NCBI GenBank assembly: GCA_034440615.1
Contig: JAOTOM010004743.1
Coordinates: 288,501 to 352,500 of the forward strand
Source: Ashinkailepas kermadecensis
Lineage: Eukaryota > Arthropoda > Thecostraca > Neolepadidae
Direction of reading: 5' to 3'
Length of the DNA: 64,000 bases
Under the pieces are notes generated by a model. It was not told where the DNA came from. It was given only the letters and a program-made list of their open reading frames with translations, and searched no databases. Position 1 is the stretch's first letter. Each line of letters opens with the position of its first letter. Shown piece after piece: positions 60,115 through 64,000 of the stretch. The position numbers were made by a program, and so were the translations under genes.

Positions 60115-62300
60115 GGTATATTGTGTCGTTATGTGCTGGTGATGTGAGTGTTGATGCGGTTGCGACACGTTATTAGTATATGTGGTGTCGGTATGTGCTG
60201 GTAATGTGAGTGTTGATGCGGCTGTGACAGGTTATTAGTATATGTGGTGTCGGTATGTGCTGGTAATGTGAGTGTTGATGCGGTTGCGACACGTTATTAG
60301 TATATGTGGTGTCGGTATGTGCTGGTAATGTGAGTGTTGATGCGGTTGCGACACGTTATTAGTATATGTGGTGTCGGTATGTGCTGGTAATGTGAGTGTT
60401 GATGCGGCTGTGACAGGTTATTAGTATATGTGGTGTCGGTATGTGCTGGTAATGTGAGTGTTGATGCGGTTGCGACACGTTATTAGTATATGTGGTGTCG
60501 GTATGTGCTGGTAATGTGAGTGTTGATGCGGCTGTGACAGGTTATTAGTATATGTGGTGTCGGTATGTGCTGGTAATGTGAGTGTTGATGCGGTTGCGAC
60601 ACGTTATTAGTATATGTGGTGTCGGTTGTGCTGGTAATGAGTGTTGATGCGGCTTGACAGGTTTATATTAGTATATGTGCTGGTTGTGAGTGTTGATGCG
60701 GTTGCGACACGTTATTAGTATATGTGGTGTCGGTATGTGCTGGTAATGTGAGTGTTGATGCGGCTGTGACAGGTTATTAGTATATGTGGTGTCGGTATGT
60801 GCTGGTAATGTGAGTGTTGATGCGGCTGTGACAGGTTATTAGTATATGTGGTGTCGGTATGTGCTGGTAATGTGAGTGTTGATGCGGCTGTGACAGGTTA
60901 TTAGTGTATGTGGTGTCGGTATGTGCTGGTAATGTGAGTGTTGATGCGGTTGCGACACGTTATTAGTATATGTGGTGTCGGTATGTGCTGGTAATGTGAG
61001 TGTTGATGCGGTTGCGACACGTTATTAGTATATGTGGTGTCGGTATGTGCTGGTAATGTGAGTGTTGATGCGGTTGCGACACGTTATTAGTATATGTGGT
61101 GTCGGTATGTGCTGGTAATGTGAGTGTTGATGCGGCTGTGACACGTTATTAGTATATGTGGTGTCGGTATGTGCTGGTAATGTGAGTGTTGATGCGGTTG
61201 CGACACGTTATTAGTATATGTGGTGTCGGTATGTGCTGGTAATGTGAGTGTTGATGCGGTTGCGACACGTTATTAGTATATGTGGTGTCGGTATGTGCTG
61301 GTAATGTGAGTGTTGATGCGGCTGTGACACGTTATTAGTATATGTGGTGTCGGTATGTGCTGGTAATGTGAGTGTTGATGCGGCTGTGACAGGTTATTAC
61401 ATTATTAGTATATGTGCTGGTGATGTGAGTTTTGATGCGGTTGTGACACGTCATCAGTAAATGTCTGGTGTCAATATATGCTGGTGATGTGAGTGTTGAT
61501 ATAGTTGTGACACGTCATCAGTGTATGTGCGTGTCGGTATGTGCTGGTAATGTGAGTGTTGATGCGGTTGTGACACGTTATTAGTATATGTGTCGTGTCG
61601 GTATGTGCTGCTGTAATGTGAGTGTTGATGCGGTTGTGACACGTTATTAGTATATGTGTGTGGTGTCGGTATGTGCTGCTAATGTGAGTGTTGATGCGGT
61701 TGTGACACGTTATTAGTATATGTGTCGTGTCGGTATGTGCTGGTGATGTGAGTGCTGATGCGGTTGTGACACGTCATCAGTATATGTGTGGTGTCGGTAT
61801 GTGCTGCTGATGTGAGTGCTGATGCGGTTGTGACGCGTTATCAGTGTATGTGTCGTGTCGGTATGTGCTGCTGATGTGAGTGCTGATGCGGTTGTGATAC
61901 GTCATCAGTATATGTGTGTGGTGTCGGTATGTGCTGCTGATGTGAGTGCTGATGCGGTTGTGACAGTTATTACGTTATTAGTGTATGTGCTGTGATGTGG
62001 TTGTGCGGTTGTACGTCATCGTAAATGTCTGGTGTCGGTATGTGCTGCTGATGTGAGTGCTGGTGCGGTTGTGACACGTCATCAGTATATGTGTGTGGTG
62101 TCGGTATGTGCTGCTGATGTGAGTGCTGGTGCGGTTGTGATACGTCATCAGTATATGTGTGTGGTGTCGGTATGTGCTGCTGATGTGAGTGCTGATGCGG
62201 TTGTGATACGTCATCAGTATATGTGTGTGGTGTCGGTATGTGCTGCTGATGTGAGTGCTGATGCGGTTGTGATACGTCATGCTGCTGATGTGAGTGCTGA
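60115..62300. repeat. 62-bp satellite (about 35 copies)
   Basis: Unit contains GTGCTGGTAATGTGAGTGTT, GATGCGGTTGCGACACGTTA and TTAGTATATGTGGTGTCGGT. Left two-thirds: two alternating types (GGTTGCGACACG and GGCTGTGACAGG) in near-identical 62-bp units. Right third (from about 61390): diverged units of 60-66 bp with CTGCTGATG, GTGTGTGG and CATCAG variants. One scrambled stretch lies at 60620-60690. Edges are older than the homogeneous core, as expected for unequal crossover. Confidence 0.96.
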
Positions 62301-62344
62301 TGCGGTGCGGTTCATGCCCCGATTATTGACGGTGCGAGCGCTAC

Positions 62345-62440
62345 ATGGTGCCTGCAGACAAGTCGACATGCCACGTGGTGCCTGCAAGCAAATCGACATG
62401 TCACGTGGTGCCTGCAGACAAGTCGACATGTCACGTGGTG
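62345..62440. repeat. 30-bp tandem repeat, about 3.3 copies
   Basis: Unit CACGTGGTGCCTGCAGACAA plus GTCGACATGT. The last unit is folded into the palindrome that follows. Confidence 0.9.
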
Positions 62441-62459
62441 CACCACGTGACATGTCGAC
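62422..62459. repeat. Perfect 38-bp palindrome
   Basis: GTCGACATGTCACGTGGTG joined without spacer to its reverse complement. The left half is a unit of the 30-bp array, so the palindrome is a head-to-head inversion of the array unit. Confidence 0.96.
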
Positions 62460-62461
62460 AT

Positions 62462-62523
62462 GCTGATGGTTGCATCGACTTATCTGCAGGCGTGCCTGCA
62501 TATTCGTCGATGCAACCATCAGC
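62462..62523. repeat. Perfect 18-bp inverted repeat with inner stem
   Basis: GCTGATGGTTGCATCGAC (62462-62479) and its exact reverse complement (62506-62523). The 26-nt interior holds a second stem, TGCAGGC/GCCTGCA, with a 2-nt loop. It lies 2 bp from the 38-bp palindrome. Confidence 0.94.
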
Positions 62524-64000
62524 CCGTGTTCGGTACATTAGCCAGGTGCAGTTGTTGCTGCACTGAGACCAATCCAGGCGCGCCCATCGCCTTCGAATAA
62601 CCTGCTTGCCTTAAGATGGGTGTAATTTGCGTGCTCGAAACATGCGTCCCTCAAGAACTTCACATGCGTCCCTCAAGAACTTCACATGCGTCCCTCAAGA
62701 ACTTCACATCAGAGAGCGGCCACGCCAGACGGCATGCCCCGCTAAACGCCCCTAAAATTACACCACGGGTTTCTGTTTTGCCAGTGGCTGAATGAAGTCG
62801 CCACCACTGCGACACGGCGTCCAGCGGTCGCCGCCACTGCGACACGGCGTCCAGCGGTCGCCGCCACTGCGACACGGTGGTCAGCGGTGGTCTCGGCGTC
62901 TGCCCAGAGCGCGTGACATGTCAGTGACCCAGAGTTCGGCTCCGTGACGCCGCATGCCGCGGGTGACGCCGTCCCCGGCCACCGGCAATGACCGTCCGAG
63001 CTGGCGCCGCATGCCACCGACCCGGCCGGCTTTGTCCGGCGCCATCATCAATTCGGCAATAATGGCGCAGGGCGTAGTCGCACGTCCCCGCCCTGACCAC
63101 AGCTCACTCGCGGCTGCCGGACGGCCCTCTCCTCCCCTCGCGCTGCCCCTGCCACGACGACGGCCAGGACCATTGCCGTGCGACGTCCGCCCTCGGGTAA
63201 CTGTCCGGAGCGACAAGCGTGCTCCGCCCCCCCCTCCGTGCGACGTTTGTCCCGGATGATACTGGCGGTAGCCGTGATCCCTCCCCCTCTTGTAACGTTT
63301 GTCCGGATGATACTGGCGGTTGCCGTGCTCCTCCCCCTCGTGTGACGTTTTCCACGGATGACGCCGGCGGTACCCGTGTTCTCCGTCTCCCCGCGATGTA
63401 ACTGGTCGACGTCGTCTGCAGTCGACGAGAAATAGCCGTTCCAAAACACTGACGCACAACATAGGCGAAGAGCCGTCAGCTTGGGGAGACGGTTCGGTGG
63501 TGAAAGAGTCTGATTGACTATGTGTGACGATGACGGGATGCGACGTTTTCTGAAGCGCCGCTGACGGACAAAACCTGTCTCGCCTTATGCTGTGGACAGT
63601 GGGCTCACCGCTGTACAGCGGCTGGCTAATACAGCCGTGCTTTCCCGCGGCTATCTGGCGAAGCGTTCAACGGGATACCGTCAGGTCTTGCACATTTTGC
63701 ACCAATGCAGCATTTTGCCATGCAGCATACTTGTTGTAAACTTTTAATGGAAAAAAATGTCGGATTTTCTCGGAGTTAAAATTGTAAAAGGCTTTGCTGG
63801 TCACACAGCTATGACTTCAAACAGGAACGGATTTTGCAATTAAGGCAATAATGGACGTCAAAGTGATCCGTTCTGAGGTCCTTCGGTTCACACATTGTTC
63901 ATTTTCAGAAAGCGTCTTCATTTACCGGCCTTTGTCACTATTTCATGTGCGCAAAGATGGCTGAGCTTCATTATGAGCACATGGCACAAATCACGAGCTC
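62524..64000. other. Unique sequence with three short arrays
   Basis: Arrays: TGCGTCCCTCAAGAACTTCA-type 22-bp repeat x3 (62641-62710); GTCGCCGCCACTGCGACACG-type 30-bp repeat x3 (62800-62885); and a roughly 48-bp repeat with GTCCGGATGATACTGGCGGT x3-4 (63225-63385). The block 62880-63420 is GC-rich with open frames but no recognisable domain. 63420-64000 shows nothing. Confidence 0.5.

Noticed and set aside
60115..62300. CRISPR-like array
   Set aside because: No repeat/unique-spacer alternation: the whole 62-bp unit repeats. The same holds for the 34.9-39.1-kb array. The genome is eukaryotic.

Overview
This is a metazoan nuclear genome window, most likely from an arthropod. The reasons are spliced exons with GT-AG borders, an I-clade-type non-LTR retrotransposon, a Penelope-like element, a tRNA-derived SINE family, a hAT-type MITE, and an exceptional load of mini- and microsatellites. 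There is no sign of prokaryotic gene organisation. Most open frames are by-products of tandem arrays or GC-rich sequence.

The one host gene I can support lies on the minus strand and runs across almost the whole window (57049 down to 5390). Five exons join with compatible phases: 57049-56905 (core of a PDZ domain), 53856-53432 (last strand of the same PDZ, then a Ser/Gly/Pro-rich linker), 44612-44264 (a charged segment, then Pro-Ser-Pro-Leu repeats), 17762-17640 (a short amphipathic segment) and 5599-5390 (a linker ending in Gln and Pro runs). The PDZ resembles the second PDZ of harmonin-type scaffold proteins (USH1C / insect CG5921-like). The introns are about 3.0, 8.8, 26.5 and 12.0 kb. The 5' end and probably the 3' end lie outside the window.

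The introns hold: a 54-bp satellite with 587-bp higher-order repeats (1-1822); many GC-rich minisatellites, each with its own monomer (5.6-6.35, 7.4-8.2, 10.3-11.0, 22.5-23.0, 30.0-30.5, 31.2-32.2, 42.2-43.6, 45.0-46.1 kb); a decayed LINE with ORF1 zinc knuckles and an ORF2 with endonuclease, RT and RNase H (about 23.34-28.97 kb); a Penelope-like element remnant flanked by inverted copies of about 320 bp, whose GIY-YIG endonuclease region is split by a 4.2-kb satellite built from its own coding sequence (34.13-39.65 kb); a 201-bp hAT-like MITE with an 8-bp target duplication (40562-40762); and a 1.2-kb TIR element (47129-48331). A SINE family with a CCAATAACC-type 3' tail has two long copies (7.1 and 19.3 kb) and two 3'-end fragments (10.5 and 46.2 kb). 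Upstream of the PDZ exon is a 2.2-kb satellite with a 62-bp monomer (60.1-62.3 kb).

The most notable structural theme, besides the satellite inside the Penelope endonuclease, is a set of perfect palindromes or hairpins. The largest has 84-bp arms around a 4-base loop (54643-54814).
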